A stretch of 35,838 nt of DNA, taken from NCBI GenBank assembly GCA_024689605.1, contig JAILDD010000264.1:1-35838 (forward strand). Direction: 5' to 3'. The notes under the pieces are model-generated. The model was not told where the DNA came from. It did not search any database and was given only the letters and a program-made list of their open reading frames with translations. The stretch is from Lachnospiraceae bacterium. Lineage in GTDB: Bacteria; Bacillota_A; Clostridia; Lachnospirales; Lachnospiraceae. The translations under genes and the position numbers were made by a program. Of the stretch, positions 1-9,659 are shown in pieces; positions within the stretch are counted from its first letter, which is position 1; each line of letters begins with the position of its first letter.

Positions 1-463
1 AGGACGGGGATTTGCAGTCGTTGCGGATGAAATACGTGCCCTTGCCGACCAGTCAAAGGAGAGCGCAGACCAGATCAAAAATATCGTCAGCAAGCTTCTG
101 GAGGATTCGGAAGCATCAGTTTCCGTCATGCAGGAACTTAACGAAAACTTCTCCCGCCAGAGCAGCCAGCTGGATACAACTCAGAGCGATATGCAGGATA
201 TGATGCACAATGTGGATGCTGTTTCATCAAGTTCAAAAATGATCAGGGACCGTGTTGCAGAGCTTGACCGTGCAAAGGAAAGCCTGTTAAATATCATCTC
301 CGACCTGTCAGCGATTTCCGAAGAGAATGCGGCATCAACAGAAGAGACCAATGCATCAATGGAAGAGCTTAACGCTACCTTCTCGCTTATAAACAATGAC
401 GCTGCGGAATTAAGGGAACTTGCTGATCAGCTTGCTGAAATAATCAGCTATTTCAAAATCTGA
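1..463 (+). CDS. Methyl-accepting chemotaxis protein, C-terminal fragment
   Basis: The reading frame is already open at base 2 and stops at 463, so only about the last 153 residues are in the window. The first residues, GRGFAVVADEIRALADQS, are the highly conserved hairpin tip of the MCP signalling domain that contacts CheA and CheW. The remainder is heptad-rich coiled coil with Glu/Gln/Ala-rich stretches such as SEENAASTEETNASMEEL, which resemble methylation-helix sequence. The protein ends YFKI, a common MCP terminus, with no CheB/CheR-tethering pentapeptide visible. The sensory part is outside the window. A sensor kinase follows after 19 bases on the same strand, so the two may be co-transcribed and may sense related signals (inference). 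Confidence 0.93.
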   Translation, partial: GRGFAVVADEIRALADQSKESADQIKNIVSKLLEDSEASVSVMQELNENFSRQSSQLDTTQSDMQDMMHNVDAVSSSSKMIRDRVAELDRAKESLLNIISDLSAISEENAASTEETNASMEELNATFSLINNDAAELRELADQLAEIISYFKI

Positions 464-482
464 ACTAATGGGTTGACATATT

Positions 483-3400
483 ATGAAACAGATATCATTT
501 GACGTTGCCGATCTGGAAAGCCTCAGACGTATACTGATCGACATGGGGCAAAAAAAAGAATATGCCACAGCATCAGAAAGACTGGCCATAATCTGCATTG
601 ACCAGCCGGATTTCGAAGATGCGACAGACTTGGCCCGTATTTTTTACGAAATACTTCCGGACACCAAGATTGCAGGTCTCACCACTATCGGTGAGATCTG
701 CGGCGGTATCCTTTCCGACCACACCTATACTGTTACCTTTATGCTTTTTGAGGATAAGGACAGTTCCGTAAGAGTTCTTACCTACGACTGCGATCAGGAC
801 CCTTTATCTGAAATCGGCAGTGATATTTCAAGGGTGCTTTCAAAGACTCAGGATGCCAAGTCCCTGATGCTTTTCGCCAATACTCTTACCATCGGGCCCC
901 TGGACGAATTATTAGACAATCTAAAGCTTCCCAGTAAGGATATAAATGTTGTGGGAGCATGTTCTGCTATCCGCTTTATCCCCGGATTTTCTTTCGGGAA
1001 TGTATATGTGCTAGGTGACAAGGCTGTACGCAAGGGCGTGATAGCCATCGTTTTTTCCGGAAAGAACCTTCACACATCTTCCACCTACTCCCTGGGCTGG
1101 TCCCCCCTGGGTGCAGAACATACAATAACAGCATTAAATGAACGTGACGAAATAATTACCATAGATGACCAGCCTGCCGCTGATCTGTTTAAAAAATATC
1201 TGAACATAAAACTGGACAAAAATTTTATCGGCAACATAGCTGAGTTCCCTATAATCATAAAACGTCATGGAAAAAATGTTGCAAGACATTTCTACAATTA
1301 TGATAAGAACGGGACCCTTCGGTCAGGCGGCGACCTTGCTGTAGGTGAGAAATTCAGACTTTCCTACGGAAGCACTAGCGACATACTGAATTCAGGCCGC
1401 AAGGCTTCACGCGCCCTCCAGGATTTTCATCCTCAGAGCGTTTTCATGATTGTCTGCAGCAACAGATATAATTACCTCGGATATAATCAGCAGAGTGAAA
1501 TCGATATGTTCCGTTCGCTTGCTCCCGATGTAGCAGGCTGCTGCTGTTTCGGTGAAATCATGTCATTTGGCAAACGTACAGAGCATCTGAACAATTCTCT
1601 TGTGACAATTGCTTTTTCCGAAAGCAGTGTGGATGTTGAAGAGATCTCCAGTTACAGTAATTTCACGTCATTTACACAGTCTGATGACGTTCTCCCCCTT
1701 TCCGACAGAATATACAACCTGCTCAGGGTTACCAGCGAGGAGTACGCTGAGATCAAGTCAAAAGAGCTGCAGAATGAGATTGAAGTACAAAAGGCTGCCA
1801 ACGAAGCAAAAACCCAATTCCTTTCAAGTATGTCCCATGAGATAAGGACCCCTATCCATGCATCCGTAGGCATGACAGAGATGATTATCAGGGAAAGCAA
1901 GGAATCGAATATCGTTGAATATGCCAATAACGCAAAAAGCGCACAGACGATGCTCCTGAATATCGTCAATGCTGTTCTTGATTTCTCAAGGATTGAAGCC
2001 GGCAAGATGGAAATACTCGAGGAGGAATACTCTCTTTCTAATGTATTGAACGACCTTAACAATATGATATCCGAGAAGGCTGATGAAAAGAACCTTAACC
2101 TTACTTTCAATGTAGATCCGGCTATTCCCGATCCCCTTTTCGGTGACGAAGTAAGGATCAGACAGATATTGTTAAATCTGCTTAATAACGCCGTAAAATA
2201 CACCTTCAGCGGAAGTATTGAATTGAGCCTTGCCTATGAAGTTGTCAATCTCCATTCCATTGCCCTTATTTTCCATGTCAAGGATACCGGAATCGGAATG
2301 AAAACCGAAGACATAGAAAGACTTTTCTCCCCTTTCGAAAGAGCATATGAACGCAACACGCACTCTATCGAAGGTACGGGTCTTGGCATGACAATTGCCA
2401 GAAGACTTCTTAACCTTATGGGCAGCGACCTGTATGTAACCAGCCAATACGGTGTGGGAAGCGATTTTTCTTTCCGTCTTATACAGCAGGTATCCGACTG
2501 GAAGCCCATGGGTGATTTTTACGAAAATGTGAAGCGTGCACGGGAAGCATCAGGCAAGGAAAACACATCTTCATTCACCGCACCTGATGTACATATACTT
2601 GCAGTTGACGATATTCCATTGAACCATACCGTGCTTAAGAGCCTTCTCAAACGCACAAAGGTAAATGTTGAAAGCGCCGAAAGCGGTCAGGCTGCCATTG
2701 ACCTGTGCAAGAAGAACAAATACGACCTCATCCTCATGGATCATCTGATGCCGGGCATGAGTGGAACGGAGGCCATGCTGGTCATCAAAAAGACCGCGCC
2801 GGATTCTCTCAATTCAGAAACTCCTATAATCATTCTGACTGCAAGTGCAGTTGCAGGCATGAGAGAGAAATTCCTTCAGAGCGGATTTGATGACTATCTT
2901 GCCAAGCCTGTCAAAGCAGACAAGCTGGAGGATATGATTAAAAAGCACCTTCCTCCTGCCCTTATAAAAGAGTCCGATGAAACAGTTGAGGAAGAAGAAG
3001 TTCCCGACGGCAGGATCACAGAAGATATGATCCAGAACAGCCTGACTGAGATAAAGGACCTTGACTACAAGGAAGGATTAAATCTCTGCGGTGAATGGGA
3101 TACATATCTCACGATCCTTAGGGAATTCAGTGATTCGTGGCCTAAACAGGCAGACAATCTGCGCCAGTATATTACCGACAGGGATTTACGCAACTATACC
3201 ATCATAGTCCATGCCCTTAAGAATTCTGCAAGACTCTTAGGTGCCGCTGATATATCAAAAGAAGCCGCCCTGCTTGAAAAACTGGGTGAAGAAGGAGATA
3301 TCGTTACCATACGCTCACGCTCCTACTCTTTCATAAAAAGGTGCGACAGCATCCGTGAAGCCCTTAAGGAAGTCATCGACATAGGACAGAACCTTTCCCT

Positions 3401-3632
3401 TGCCAACAGCGAGATGATATCCATGGAAGACCTTAACGATGCCTACAGTGCCATAAGTGAATACGCCAGTGTTTATGACATGGACAGTGCCGACCAGATC
3501 ATGAAAAAACTGCTCACCTACCGCATACCGCCCTCCGAAGAGATACGCTTCAAACGGGTACAGAGCCTTATGCGAGAAGTACAGTATGAGGAACTTATAG
3601 ACTTATTAAACAAAGGAAAAAGAGATGAGTAA
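483..3632 (+). CDS. FIST-domain hybrid sensor histidine kinase
   Basis: 1049-residue cytoplasmic sensor kinase with no signal peptide or membrane segment. Order: FIST_N (about 40-240), FIST_C (about 245-400, with a Cys triplet 353-355 in GCCCFGE), a short coiled coil (about 415-445), HisKA with phospho-acceptor His452 in SMSHEIRTP, HATPase with N box near 562, DTGIGM near 600 and GTGLGM near 632, a receiver with Asp753 (MDHLMPGMSG) and Lys808, and an HPt domain with His910 (VHALKNSARLLG). Every phosphorelay station is intact. FIST domains are predicted sensors of small ligands such as amino acids; the ligand here is unknown. The ribosome site before ATG 483 is weak, which fits coupling to the chemoreceptor gene upstream. 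The end overlaps the next gene by 8 bases. Confidence 0.93.
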   Translation: MKQISFDVADLESLRRILIDMGQKKEYATASERLAIICIDQPDFEDATDLARIFYEILPDTKIAGLTTIGEICGGILSDHTYTVTFMLFEDKDSSVRVLTYDCDQDPLSEIGSDISRVLSKTQDAKSLMLFANTLTIGPLDELLDNLKLPSKDINVVGACSAIRFIPGFSFGNVYVLGDKAVRKGVIAIVFSGKNLHTSSTYSLGWSPLGAEHTITALNERDEIITIDDQPAADLFKKYLNIKLDKNFIGNIAEFPIIIKRHGKNVARHFYNYDKNGTLRSGGDLAVGEKFRLSYGSTSDILNSGRKASRALQDFHPQSVFMIVCSNRYNYLGYNQQSEIDMFRSLAPDVAGCCCFGEIMSFGKRTEHLNNSLVTIAFSESSVDVEEISSYSNFTSFTQSDDVLPLSDRIYNLLRVTSEEYAEIKSKELQNEIEVQKAANEAKTQFLSSMSHEIRTPIHASVGMTEMIIRESKESNIVEYANNAKSAQTMLLNIVNAVLDFSRIEAGKMEILEEEYSLSNVLNDLNNMISEKADEKNLNLTFNVDPAIPDPLFGDEVRIRQILLNLLNNAVKYTFSGSIELSLAYEVVNLHSIALIFHVKDTGIGMKTEDIERLFSPFERAYERNTHSIEGTGLGMTIARRLLNLMGSDLYVTSQYGVGSDFSFRLIQQVSDWKPMGDFYENVKRAREASGKENTSSFTAPDVHILAVDDIPLNHTVLKSLLKRTKVNVESAESGQAAIDLCKKNKYDLILMDHLMPGMSGTEAMLVIKKTAPDSLNSETPIIILTASAVAGMREKFLQSGFDDYLAKPVKADKLEDMIKKHLPPALIKESDETVEEEEVPDGRITEDMIQNSLTEIKDLDYKEGLNLCGEWDTYLTILREFSDSWPKQADNLRQYITDRDLRNYTIIVHALKNSARLLGAADISKEAALLEKLGEEGDIVTIRSRSYSFIKRCDSIREALKEVIDIGQNLSLANSEMISMEDLNDAYSAISEYASVYDMDSADQIMKKLLTYRIPPSEEIRFKRVQSLMREVQYEELIDLLNKGKRDE

Positions 3633-4419
3633 AAAAGCCATTTTAATCAGCTTCGGTTCAGCATTTCTTGTTGGAGCCATCAGAGACAATATCGTAAAGG
3701 CAGGCTACAGAGTAATAGATGTTGCCCCTGTCATAAAGGAGTTTGATAAGATCAAGTTTGAGTCTGATGTTATCTTCTTCTATCTCGGCAATTTCTTGGG
3801 CGACTGCAACGAATTTCTCGTTTACCTGCGAGATATTTGTATAGAGGAAGAAAAGACCTTGTTTGTCATAGGCTCATCGAATGAATTCCAGGAACTGTCT
3901 GCAACGATTTCCGACAATATCATTGCAAAGAAGTTTGAGCGTCCCATAAACATAAAGGACCTCCTGGAAGCACTGGACGACTATAGCTCACAGAAGGAAA
4001 ACGGAGCCAACCGTAAGAACATCGTTGTCATCGACGACGACATAATGTACCTCCGCTCTATCCATGACTGGCTTTCTGATAAGTACAGCGTTACGATGCT
4101 TAATTCTGCAGCCAGCGGCGTTATTTACCTGGCAAAGAATTCTGCCGACCTCATACTCCTTGACTACGCCATGCCTATTGCCAACGGTGAAAACTTCTTC
4201 ACCATGATCAGGTCAGAGCCCACTACGTCAAAGATTCCCGTCATCTTCCTGACAGGAAAAAGCGACAGGGAAACCGTAAGCAGAATCCTAAGCCTTAATC
4301 CCGACGGATACCTGCTTAAGACACTTACTCCTGAAGCGATACATAAGGCTGTGGATCAGTTCTTTGAAACCAAAAGGATCAAAGAGTCTCTTTACGCATC
4401 ACAGAAAAATAAGAAATAA
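3625..4419 (+). CDS. Two-domain response regulator (pseudo-receiver plus receiver)
   Basis: 264 residues. The C-terminal domain (about 133-255) is a normal CheY-like receiver: VVIDDD acidic pocket, phospho-acceptor Asp180 in LLDYAMP, a conserved Thr in FLTGK and the Lys of YLLKTL. The N-terminal 120 residues look receiver-like in pattern (ISFGSAFLVGAIRDNIVKAG, then a hydrophobic strand DVIFFYLG) but lack both the acidic pair and a phospho-Asp, so this domain is probably a degenerate receiver. There is no DNA-binding or enzymatic output domain, so the protein presumably acts through protein contacts or as a phosphate sink. It overlaps the kinase gene by 8 bases and is almost certainly its partner. 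An intrinsic terminator follows the stop codon. Confidence 0.88.
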   Translation: MSKKAILISFGSAFLVGAIRDNIVKAGYRVIDVAPVIKEFDKIKFESDVIFFYLGNFLGDCNEFLVYLRDICIEEEKTLFVIGSSNEFQELSATISDNIIAKKFERPINIKDLLEALDDYSSQKENGANRKNIVVIDDDIMYLRSIHDWLSDKYSVTMLNSAASGVIYLAKNSADLILLDYAMPIANGENFFTMIRSEPTTSKIPVIFLTGKSDRETVSRILSLNPDGYLLKTLTPEAIHKAVDQFFETKRIKESLYASQKNKK

Positions 4420-4420
4420 A

Positions 4421-4450
4421 AAAGGCGGGATGATCATCATCCCGCTTTTT
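4421..4450. terminator. Bidirectional intrinsic terminator
   Basis: A perfect inverted repeat GCGGGATGAT / ATCATCCCGC (4425-4434 and 4436-4445) is flanked by an A-run on the left and a T-run on the right. It therefore ends transcription from both the response regulator (+) and the convergent glucanase gene (-). Confidence 0.9.
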
Positions 4451-4461
4451 ACTCATATTTC

Positions 4462-5832
4462 CTACTTCACTATCGCATCTATTATTTCAGTCTTGACTAC
4501 CTTTTTCGTGCCGTAATCTATCAGCCCAAAGCCCTGGGTTGAGTCCGTACTCACCTCAAACACATTGTTGTCCCAGGCTACCGTACACATTCCCAGGTCT
4601 TTAGCAGCCTTTGTAAAGTAGTCATAATACAGTACTCTCTGGTCATCATTGCCCTTGTTCATAGCACCATACTCGTCTATCACTACGCCTACTCCCTTTG
4701 CCACGAACCTGTCATATACGGCATTAAGGGCTGTATCATTCGCCCTCTTTGCACTGTCATCAAAAACAGTTGTGCCGTTAGGATTTCCTGCGAAATCATA
4801 TGGCAGGTACATATGCACAGCCACCAGCAATCTGTCATTAACGGTATCTGAAGGAAGCTTAAATCCGGCATCAACGGTAGGTTCATATGCATCGTCATAT
4901 GATGCTACTATAAGAAACCTTTCTTTATTCCAGCCGCCTGAATTGCGGACAGTATCCACAAACACCTGATTGCATTCGTTTATGCATTCCATGGCCTCCG
5001 GACACTCCGGTACATTTTTGTCATACCACCACTCATTGTTACGCCCCACAAGCCTGGGTTCATTTATTGACTCAAATATTAGCTTCTCATCATAGTCAGC
5101 GAATCTTTCAGAAATCTGCGTCCATACAGCTTCCATATATGATTTAGACTGATTCAGTTTATCCTTAGTCGGGAAATAATAGTCCTCTGTCACATCATGG
5201 TGCACATCAAGTATAACGTACATATCCCTGTCATATGCATAGTCTACTACCTCCTGTACCCTGTCCATCCACTGGCTGTCGATATTGTAATTGCTGTCCA
5301 CATGGTCATGCCAGGACACAGGTATCCTTATAGTAGTAAAGCCTGCATTGTTTACAGCCTCTATAAGCTCTGGAGTAGCCTTGACGCCGCACCAGGCACC
5401 TTCATAGTCCATCTTATTTCCTACCCAGTCGCAGTTGGTGGCATCAAGGGCATTGCCCAGGTTCCAGCCGTATCCCATGTTCTTCACAAAATCTACGGAG
5501 GATATATCACTGGCGTCTACGACTATTTCGACATCCGCTTCAGTATTACCTTCTGGCTCATCAGCAGTATCTTTTTCTTCCAGACTCTCCTCTGAACCGT
5601 TTTCGACGACAACTGTGGCATTTCCTGAAGAATAATCTCCGTCAGTTCCAATATTAGACCTGATTCCCCTAGGTGGATCCGTATTCTCGGCGGCGGTACC
5701 TGTGTCTTCAGACGACTCCGTACTTCCACCAGTTACCTGGCCGCCCTTACCACATCCTGATAAAAACATAGAACAGGAAAGCATTACAGCCAATGTTATA
5801 CTCGTTATTCTTTTTTTGATTCTGCTGTTCAT
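4462..5832 (-). CDS. GH5 endo-beta-glucanase, secreted lipoprotein
   Basis: 456 residues. The N-terminus is a lipoprotein signal with lipobox LSGC and lipid-modified Cys27. An acidic Ser/Gly/Thr-rich linker runs to about residue 105. The catalytic domain (about 113-455) has the clan A glycosidase signatures of family 5: GYGWNLGNALD, TTIRIPVSWHDH, LDVHHD, acid/base Glu258 in FESINEPR and nucleophile Glu387 in VVIDEYG. Family knowledge points to hydrolysis of beta-1,4-linked glucans (cellulose, beta-glucan, or glucomannan). Substrate cannot be fixed from sequence. No carbohydrate-binding or dockerin module is present, so the enzyme is probably tethered to the outer face of the membrane. It ends at the shared terminator. 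A second lipoprotein gene lies 75 bases upstream on the same strand. Confidence 0.93.
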   Translation of the reverse strand: MNSRIKKRITSITLAVMLSCSMFLSGCGKGGQVTGGSTESSEDTGTAAENTDPPRGIRSNIGTDGDYSSGNATVVVENGSEESLEEKDTADEPEGNTEADVEIVVDASDISSVDFVKNMGYGWNLGNALDATNCDWVGNKMDYEGAWCGVKATPELIEAVNNAGFTTIRIPVSWHDHVDSNYNIDSQWMDRVQEVVDYAYDRDMYVILDVHHDVTEDYYFPTKDKLNQSKSYMEAVWTQISERFADYDEKLIFESINEPRLVGRNNEWWYDKNVPECPEAMECINECNQVFVDTVRNSGGWNKERFLIVASYDDAYEPTVDAGFKLPSDTVNDRLLVAVHMYLPYDFAGNPNGTTVFDDSAKRANDTALNAVYDRFVAKGVGVVIDEYGAMNKGNDDQRVLYYDYFTKAAKDLGMCTVAWDNNVFEVSTDSTQGFGLIDYGTKKVVKTEIIDAIVK

Positions 5833-5907
5833 TTTTACTCCAATAAACTAATGCAACATAAGTTCCCACCTGCTGCACTGGTCAAAACAACACTCTCAGC
5901 TAAATTC

Positions 5908-7038
5908 TTATTGATAAAAATAAACCGGATCCTGACCGTAATCCTGGTATCCCTGAATCGGTGCACCGGAAAATTTTGCATAGTCAGCCATTACCTGGAA
6001 CCTTACATCTGCGTCCAGCTCGTCATCAGCCATAGTAGCTACGAAAGCATCATATCTGTCACCAAAAAGCTTCTTCGCACTGTCATCAAAATCAGAACCG
6101 TCAGCAACCACTTCATGGCTTACGACTTCATAGCTTCCGTCGTCATTTTTTACTAAGTGCATAACTCCGGGGTAGGATCCGCCTGATACATCCATAAGGA
6201 TACCATCATCCATAAGGTCATAATTCAGGATCCAGAAGATAGCATATACCTTTATATCAGACTCATCACTTTCATCAAGGTCAACAAGCACCGCATAAGG
6301 AATGCTCACATCACAAGCATCATAATACTGGGAATACTCGTCTATCATGAACTGATATACGGCATACTCCATCGCAGTATCATCGGGATAAACATATGCA
6401 GGAAGCCCCATATCCGTACCTTCATCGGCCTTTGCATCCTCACCGCCCCATATCATCTCTTCAGCTATAGCCTGAATGTCAAAGCCGTCACCGTCACTGT
6501 TCATGGTTGCAGAGAGCGCATACTGTGTCTCTGCGGCTTCATCGTACCATGTAATGAGGTCTACAGTCTCACCGTCACCTGAGTATCTGTAGAATTTGCC
6601 GCTAAGCCCTGCATCCTGCCACTTAGGACTTGCTATGTCATCCTCCACAGTCCACTCATAATACATTCCCGAAATATCATCGGCTGAACCATACTGTGTT
6701 CTGGCGCAATATGAAACACCGTCCATCGTAAACTGTGCTTCCACCAGTGCACCGGGCTTATCGCCGGGCTGTACTGCCCCGCCTTCATCCATTACGCGCC
6801 AGATAACATCCGCTGCACCTGCCGGAAGCGTAAGAAGAGCCGGTGCATATGTTGCAGCCTCCGCATCCGTGATCCCGTCCCGCCAGGGATTTGCCAATCC
6901 CACATTTTCCTCTGTTTCCTCTGTCACTACTGCTCCTTCATCCGGAACATCCACAGATACCTCGCCGTTATCACAGCCCGTGCAAAGTGCAGCGCATACG
7001 CCGGTTGCAATTAAAGTGATCAAAATCCTGTTTTTCAT
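5908..7038 (-). CDS. Predicted lipoprotein of unknown function
   Basis: 376 residues from the ATG at 7038, chosen because AAAGGGGAA lies just upstream and the signal sequence MKNRILITLIATGVC begins there; a longer reading frame would add ten residues without a ribosome site. A lipid-anchor Cys22 is likely in LCTGC, although Cys at the -3 position of the lipobox is unusual. The mature part is acidic and rich in Asp, Tyr and Trp, with no transmembrane segment after the signal and no catalytic motif I recognise. Residues about 60-180 have the feel of a beta-rich domain. It precedes the GH5 lipoprotein gene on the same strand, so it might be a cell-surface partner, but that is inference from position only. 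Confidence 0.75.
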   Translation of the reverse strand: MKNRILITLIATGVCAALCTGCDNGEVSVDVPDEGAVVTEETEENVGLANPWRDGITDAEAATYAPALLTLPAGAADVIWRVMDEGGAVQPGDKPGALVEAQFTMDGVSYCARTQYGSADDISGMYYEWTVEDDIASPKWQDAGLSGKFYRYSGDGETVDLITWYDEAAETQYALSATMNSDGDGFDIQAIAEEMIWGGEDAKADEGTDMGLPAYVYPDDTAMEYAVYQFMIDEYSQYYDACDVSIPYAVLVDLDESDESDIKVYAIFWILNYDLMDDGILMDVSGGSYPGVMHLVKNDDGSYEVVSHEVVADGSDFDDSAKKLFGDRYDAFVATMADDELDADVRFQVMADYAKFSGAPIQGYQDYGQDPVYFYQ

Positions 7039-7173
7039 AATTCCCCTTTCTGCCGCTGCCGGCGGCATCGTCCTCCTTGCATTAGAACAAATATAAAATA
7101 ATACATATGATACAACATTTATGCCTTAACATAAAGTAAATAAAGAGAGTCTATACGGTGTGGGGAACTTTAG

Positions 7174-7204
7174 TTACAAAACCCGCTCTGCTTTGTGCTA
7201 TACT
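7174..7204 (+). promoter_or_regulatory. Putative promoter of phosphoglucomutase gene
   Basis: An extended -10 element TGCTATACT (TG at 7196, TATACT at 7199-7204) lies about 48 bases before the start codon. A weak -35-like TTACAA at 7174-7179 gives a 19-base spacer, so the extended -10 probably carries most of the strength. Confidence 0.45.
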
Positions 7205-7251
7205 GAACATATAGAAATCTTACACTCCCCGCCACGAAAGGAGTTCATATC

Positions 7252-9054
7252 ATGACATATTCAGAGATTGCAAATTTATGGTCAGAAAACCTCAACAAAA
7301 ACGACCCCCTGTACATAGAACTGTCAGAATTCCTAGCCGTTAAAAATGAAGATGAGCTGGAAGACCGCTTCTATAAGGAACTAGCTTTCGGCACAGCAGG
7401 CCTCAGAGGCAAATGCGGCGTCGGTACCAACAGGATGAACCGTTTTACGGTAGGCCGTGCCACCCAGGGCATAGCAGATTATATAAATGCGGCATATGCT
7501 GATGAAAACAATATTATCACCGCTGAAAAGTCGGTGGTCATAGCCCACGACCCCAGGTATTTTTCCCGGGAGTTTTCCTTGCTGGCCGCCTGCATTCTGG
7601 CCACCAACGGTATAAAGTCATATATTTTCCCTGACCTGCGCCCTACCCCCGAGCTTGCGTTCATGGTAAGGCACCTGGGAACAGTATCCGGCATAAACAT
7701 AACCGCATCACATAACCCTCAGGCCTACAACGGTTATAAGGCTTACTGGCAGGACGGCTGCCAGGTAAGTTCTGATGTTGCCGATGGCATGACAAAATGC
7801 ATAAATGCAGTAGATTATTTCGATGGCGTGCACATCTCAAAGGATACTGATTTTCGCACTGCTTATGACTGGGAGATGATAAAAGATCTTGCCAATGAAT
7901 ACATGAAGGCAGGAACCATAACCCTGCTTGACGCAAGTTATGACCGCCTCTATCTTGACAGGATAGAATCGATAGCGATACATTCCGGTGATGACCTGAA
8001 TACCGACATTCCTATTATCTACACGCCGCTAAACGGTGCAGGCAGCATACCTTTCATGCAGATGATGAAAGAACGCGGCTTTACTAACTGTCAGGTGGTA
8101 CCTGAGCAAAAGGATCCGGATCCTGAATTCACCACTGTCGGATACCCTAATCCCGAAGATCCAAAGGCATTCAGGCTTGCAGAGGAACTTGGATACAAAA
8201 CCGGTGCAGAACTTCTTATGGCTACAGATCCCGATTCTGACAGATTTGCCATAGAGCTTATGGATAAAGACGGAAAGTACATCCCCCTTAATGGAAACCA
8301 GACAGGCTATATCCTTGTCAATTACATACTTGACGGGCACAAAAGTGCGGGCACCTTACCCGAAAATGGTGCCATGGTCCGCTCCATCGTTACCTCCACA
8401 ATGTCATCAAAGATTGCTGACTCATATGGCATTAAAATGTACGAATCTCTTACCGGATTCAAAAACATCTGCGGCCTTATCCCTTTCATAGAAGAAAAAA
8501 ACGAGAAATATCTTTTCGGATATGAGGAATCCGTCGGCTACAGCGCCTGCGCAGACATCCGCGACAAGGACGGCATAAGCGCCGGAATGCTTGTAGCCGA
8601 GGCAGCAGCCTATTACAGCAAAAAAGGACTCACACTTTTCGAAGTCCTTGATTCCTTATATCGGAAATACGGCTATTACGCAGAAGACGAGCCCAATATC
8701 ATCCTGGAAGGAAGCGAAGGCGCCGCAAGAATAAGCCGTATGATGGAATACATAAAAAACAATCCCCTTACGGAAGTGGCCGGTTTCCCTGTAACCCGAT
8801 GCCTTGATTACAATTCTGGAACGGTAGAGGATATCAGCAATTCTGACAATATCATACCTGCTACCAATGCTTTCAGGTACTTCCTTGATGACGGTTCAGT
8901 TAACCCTGACACCTGGTTTGCCATCCGTCCTTCAGGGACAGAGCCCAAGATAAAATTCTATTTTTATACGAGACAGGACAGCAGACAAAAAGCACTGCAG
9001 GTAAATGAAAACATCAAAAATGCAGTGCTTGAAATATTAAAATCGGTTGAATAA
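7252..9054 (+). CDS. pgcA: Alpha-phosphoglucomutase / phosphomannomutase family
   Basis: 600 residues, a normal length for Firmicute PgcA. It interconverts glucose 1-phosphate and glucose 6-phosphate in the cytoplasm, feeding glycogen, UDP-glucose and surface polysaccharide synthesis. All four active-site loops are present: phosphoserine loop TASHNPQAYNGYK with Ser153, the Mg-binding loop DPDSDR with Asp326, Asp328 and Asp330, the sugar-specificity loop GYEES (Glu425, Glu426), and the phosphate-binding loop RPSGTEPK starting at Arg559. The GYEES form is typical of glucose-specific members, though mannose use cannot be excluded. AAAGGAG at 7237-7243 supports the start. It stands alone, divergent from the lipoprotein genes. 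Confidence 0.93.
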   Translation: MTYSEIANLWSENLNKNDPLYIELSEFLAVKNEDELEDRFYKELAFGTAGLRGKCGVGTNRMNRFTVGRATQGIADYINAAYADENNIITAEKSVVIAHDPRYFSREFSLLAACILATNGIKSYIFPDLRPTPELAFMVRHLGTVSGINITASHNPQAYNGYKAYWQDGCQVSSDVADGMTKCINAVDYFDGVHISKDTDFRTAYDWEMIKDLANEYMKAGTITLLDASYDRLYLDRIESIAIHSGDDLNTDIPIIYTPLNGAGSIPFMQMMKERGFTNCQVVPEQKDPDPEFTTVGYPNPEDPKAFRLAEELGYKTGAELLMATDPDSDRFAIELMDKDGKYIPLNGNQTGYILVNYILDGHKSAGTLPENGAMVRSIVTSTMSSKIADSYGIKMYESLTGFKNICGLIPFIEEKNEKYLFGYEESVGYSACADIRDKDGISAGMLVAEAAAYYSKKGLTLFEVLDSLYRKYGYYAEDEPNIILEGSEGAARISRMMEYIKNNPLTEVAGFPVTRCLDYNSGTVEDISNSDNIIPATNAFRYFLDDGSVNPDTWFAIRPSGTEPKIKFYFYTRQDSRQKALQVNENIKNAVLEILKSVE

Positions 9055-9071
9055 ACAATACGTTTATTTCA

Positions 9072-9093
9072 GGGGGGGATTTTAATCCTCCCC
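9072..9093. terminator. GC-rich hairpin between convergent genes
   Basis: G-run 9072-9078 pairs with TCCTCCCC to give a stem of about 9 pairs with one G-U and a 4-base loop. No clean T-run follows on either strand, and the hairpin overlaps the stop codon of the minus-strand gene, so terminator function is only likely. Confidence 0.4.
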
Positions 9094-9627
9094 TATCAGA
9101 TGTACGGTTCTGTATTCATGCCCTGTGGCCGGAAGAAACTTTTTCAGCACATCCTCCGTTTTCATTTTTAGGCTGGATGTGCAGACGCAGGGATGGCATC
9201 CAAGCTCCTCGCCAGCCAGCACATCCTCATCTATCAGCAGGTGCACCATATGTTCACGGTCATTCATAAGCCCCATTATGCTGACTGCTCCCGGTTCAAT
9301 ATCCAGGAATCTGAGCATGTCCTCAGGGCTTGCAAATGAAAGCCTTGCAGAACCTATCTGCGATGACAGCTCCTTTGTCTTGAATTTCTTGTCACCGGGC
9401 ATCATCAGCAGATAAAAGTCTGTCTTCTGCCTGTTGCAGAGAAAGAGATTCTTGCATATCAGCACTCCAAGTATCGCATCGATCTCATTACATGCTTCCA
9501 TATTGTTTGCCGGCTCATGGTCGGTACGATAGTACTCGATCCCCAGATCATCTAGGAAATCGTATGTCCTTACTTCCCTCTGCAGACGGCCTTCTGTATT
9601 TTCCGGCCTGCCCTTATACAGTTCCAT
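9082..9627 (-). CDS. YbaK/ProX-type aminoacyl-tRNA deacylase domain protein
   Basis: 181 residues forming one YbaK/aa-tRNA deacylase-associated fold. The sequence YYRTDHEPANNMEACNEID and the later KNLFLCNRQKTDFYLLMMPGDKKF match the pattern of the ProX/PrdX subgroup, free-standing relatives of the prolyl-tRNA synthetase INS domain that hydrolyse mischarged Ala-tRNAPro. The conserved catalytic Lys corresponds to the KNLF Lys. The GxxxPxxxxS-like end (LGCHPCVCTSSLKMKTEDV) supports the family. It would act in the cytoplasm as a translation proofreader. Function is assigned from family likeness only; the amino acid specificity is not visible. The ribosome site before 9627 is purine-rich (GGGGAGA-like). 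Confidence 0.85.
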   Translation of the reverse strand: MELYKGRPENTEGRLQREVRTYDFLDDLGIEYYRTDHEPANNMEACNEIDAILGVLICKNLFLCNRQKTDFYLLMMPGDKKFKTKELSSQIGSARLSFASPEDMLRFLDIEPGAVSIMGLMNDREHMVHLLIDEDVLAGEELGCHPCVCTSSLKMKTEDVLKKFLPATGHEYRTVHLIGED

Positions 9628-9659
9628 TTTTTATGTCTCCCCTTATCTGCTCCGGCATT

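Noticed and set aside
5851..6156. 101-residue plus-strand frame opposite the lipoprotein gene
   Set aside because: No ribosome site, no family, and it overlaps a lipoprotein with a clear signal sequence.
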